Part shown: one piece after another, positions 5,394 to 6,066 of the stretch
Position numbering within the stretch: the stretch's first letter is position 1
Layout: the number at the start of each line of letters is the position of its first letter
Assembly: GCA_022827165.1 (NCBI GenBank)
Contig: JAJDTN010000283.1
Span: forward strand, 1 to 6,066
Reading direction: 5' to 3'
DNA length: 6,066 bases
Origin: Candidatus Latescibacterota bacterium
GTDB lineage: Bacteria; Latescibacterota; UBA2968; UBA8231
Made by a program: the position numbers and the translations under genes
The notes under the pieces: generated by a model
What the model was told of the DNA's origin: nothing
What the model saw: the letters and a program-made list of their open reading frames with translations, nothing else
The model's database searches: none

Positions 5394-6066
5394 ATGGACC
5401 CCCGTCATCTCGCCAACATACTGACCCCGGAGGAGTCGCGGCAGTTCGAGCGCGACGGGTTCTTCGCCGTCGAAGAGGCGATCCCGGAGAGCCTCGTGCA
5501 GCGCCTGCTGCCGGTCTGCGATCGCATCGACCGCGAGGAGCGCGAAGGTCAGGGGAAGGGCCCCGGTGAGCGCATCAACCATTTCGACTTCATCGGCCGG
5601 GACGAGATCTTCCTGGAGTTGCTCGACTGGGGGAAGACCTTCCCGAAGGTGTGGGGCATCCTCGGCTGGCACATTCAGCTCTACCATACGCACATGATGA
5701 TCACGCCCCCGGAGCCGGCGGGACGCACCCTCGCCGAGCACGGCCTCGACCTCGGCTGGCACCAGGACACGGGCCTGCTGAACCAGGACCTCGAGACCGA
5801 TCCGCGGCCCCGGGTGTCGTTGAAGGTGGGCTTCTTCCTCACCGACACCAGCGAGGAGGGCCGGGGCAACTTCTACGTGGTGCCCGGGTCGCACCTGCGC
5901 AACGAGTTCCCGGGGCCTGACCGCAAGAGCCTGGTGGACGGCGCCGTGGCCGTCTGCGCGGCACCGGGCACGGCCGTGTTCTTCGACCGCCGCCTGTGGC
6001 ACTCGGGCAGCGCCAACTACTGGCGCGAGGCGAGGCGGGTCCTGTTCTACGGCTACTCGTACCGCT
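5394..6066 (+). CDS. PhyH-family (phytanoyl-CoA dioxygenase-like) Fe(II)/2-oxoglutarate oxygenase, 3' end outside window
   Basis: The first 224 residues of a PhyH-type non-haem iron oxygenase are visible; the frame stays open to the right edge. These enzymes hydroxylate small molecules using O2 and 2-oxoglutarate. The N-terminus is typical (LTPEESRQFERDGFFAVEEA, 10-29). The iron site is visible: His123 and Asp125 in GWHQDTG, and distal His203 in LWHSGSAN. Arg214 or Arg215 in RRVLFYGYSYR is placed to bind the 2-oxoglutarate carboxylate. VVPGSH (162-167) and PGTAVFFDRRLWH (191-203) are further family hallmarks. ATG 5394 is preferred, with GGAAG at 5384-5388 as a modest ribosome site; GTG 5388 is in frame two codons upstream. 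The gene is transcribed away from the cytidylyltransferase and could share regulation with it. PhyH substrates vary widely (lipids, polyols, secondary metabolites), so none is assigned. Confidence 0.95.
   Translation, partial: MDPRHLANILTPEESRQFERDGFFAVEEAIPESLVQRLLPVCDRIDREEREGQGKGPGERINHFDFIGRDEIFLELLDWGKTFPKVWGILGWHIQLYHTHMMITPPEPAGRTLAEHGLDLGWHQDTGLLNQDLETDPRPRVSLKVGFFLTDTSEEGRGNFYVVPGSHLRNEFPGPDRKSLVDGAVAVCAAPGTAVFFDRRLWHSGSANYWREARRVLFYGYSYR

Overview
This GC-rich window comes from a bacterium that I cannot place to species. High G+C at third codon positions, a CBM9-like lipoprotein, a PhyH-family oxygenase and a likely selenoprotein would suit an uncultured lineage such as Latescibacterota, Eisenbacteria or Gemmatimonadota, but that is only an inference from gene style.

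The left two thirds read rightward as one tight run. Bases 2-208 hold a short open frame that is either the tail of an upstream gene, perhaps the missing ABC ATPase, or a free-standing 57-residue ORF. Next come two tandem, diverged ABC-2 type permeases (243-1631 and 1639-3021, 7 bp apart). A lipoprotein with HEAT, TPR and CBM9-like domains follows (3018-4406) and overlaps the second permease by 4 bp. The run ends with an ArsC-family thioredoxin-fold protein (4430-4780), placed 23 bp downstream behind the best Shine-Dalgarno sequence in the window.

The ArsC-like gene is the main discovery. It has an in-frame TGA at codon 12, exactly where the family's catalytic cysteine belongs (NPx-Cys-SKSR). 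The frame stays open and family-like after it, and a strong GC hairpin begins 11 nt past the TGA, with its loop 19 nt past it. This is the layout of a bacterial selenocysteine gene with a SECIS element. Conventional gene callers would split it, keeping only a C-terminal stub from a TTG at 4559 or dropping it.

On the opposite strand, converging with the ArsC gene and only 9 bp away, lies a TagD-like cytidylyltransferase (4790-5257). A 136-bp divergent intergenic region with inverted and direct repeats separates it from a PhyH-type Fe(II)/2-oxoglutarate dioxygenase (5394 onward), which runs off the right edge.

Working model (inference): the permease pair plus an ATPase encoded outside the window form an ABC-2 transporter. 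The lipoprotein acts at the outer face with the permeases' two large extracytoplasmic loops, and the selenoprotein is a cytoplasmic redox enzyme made from the same transcript. No stretch over 300 bases is left without a gene. I saw no tRNA, rRNA, CRISPR array or insertion sequence.
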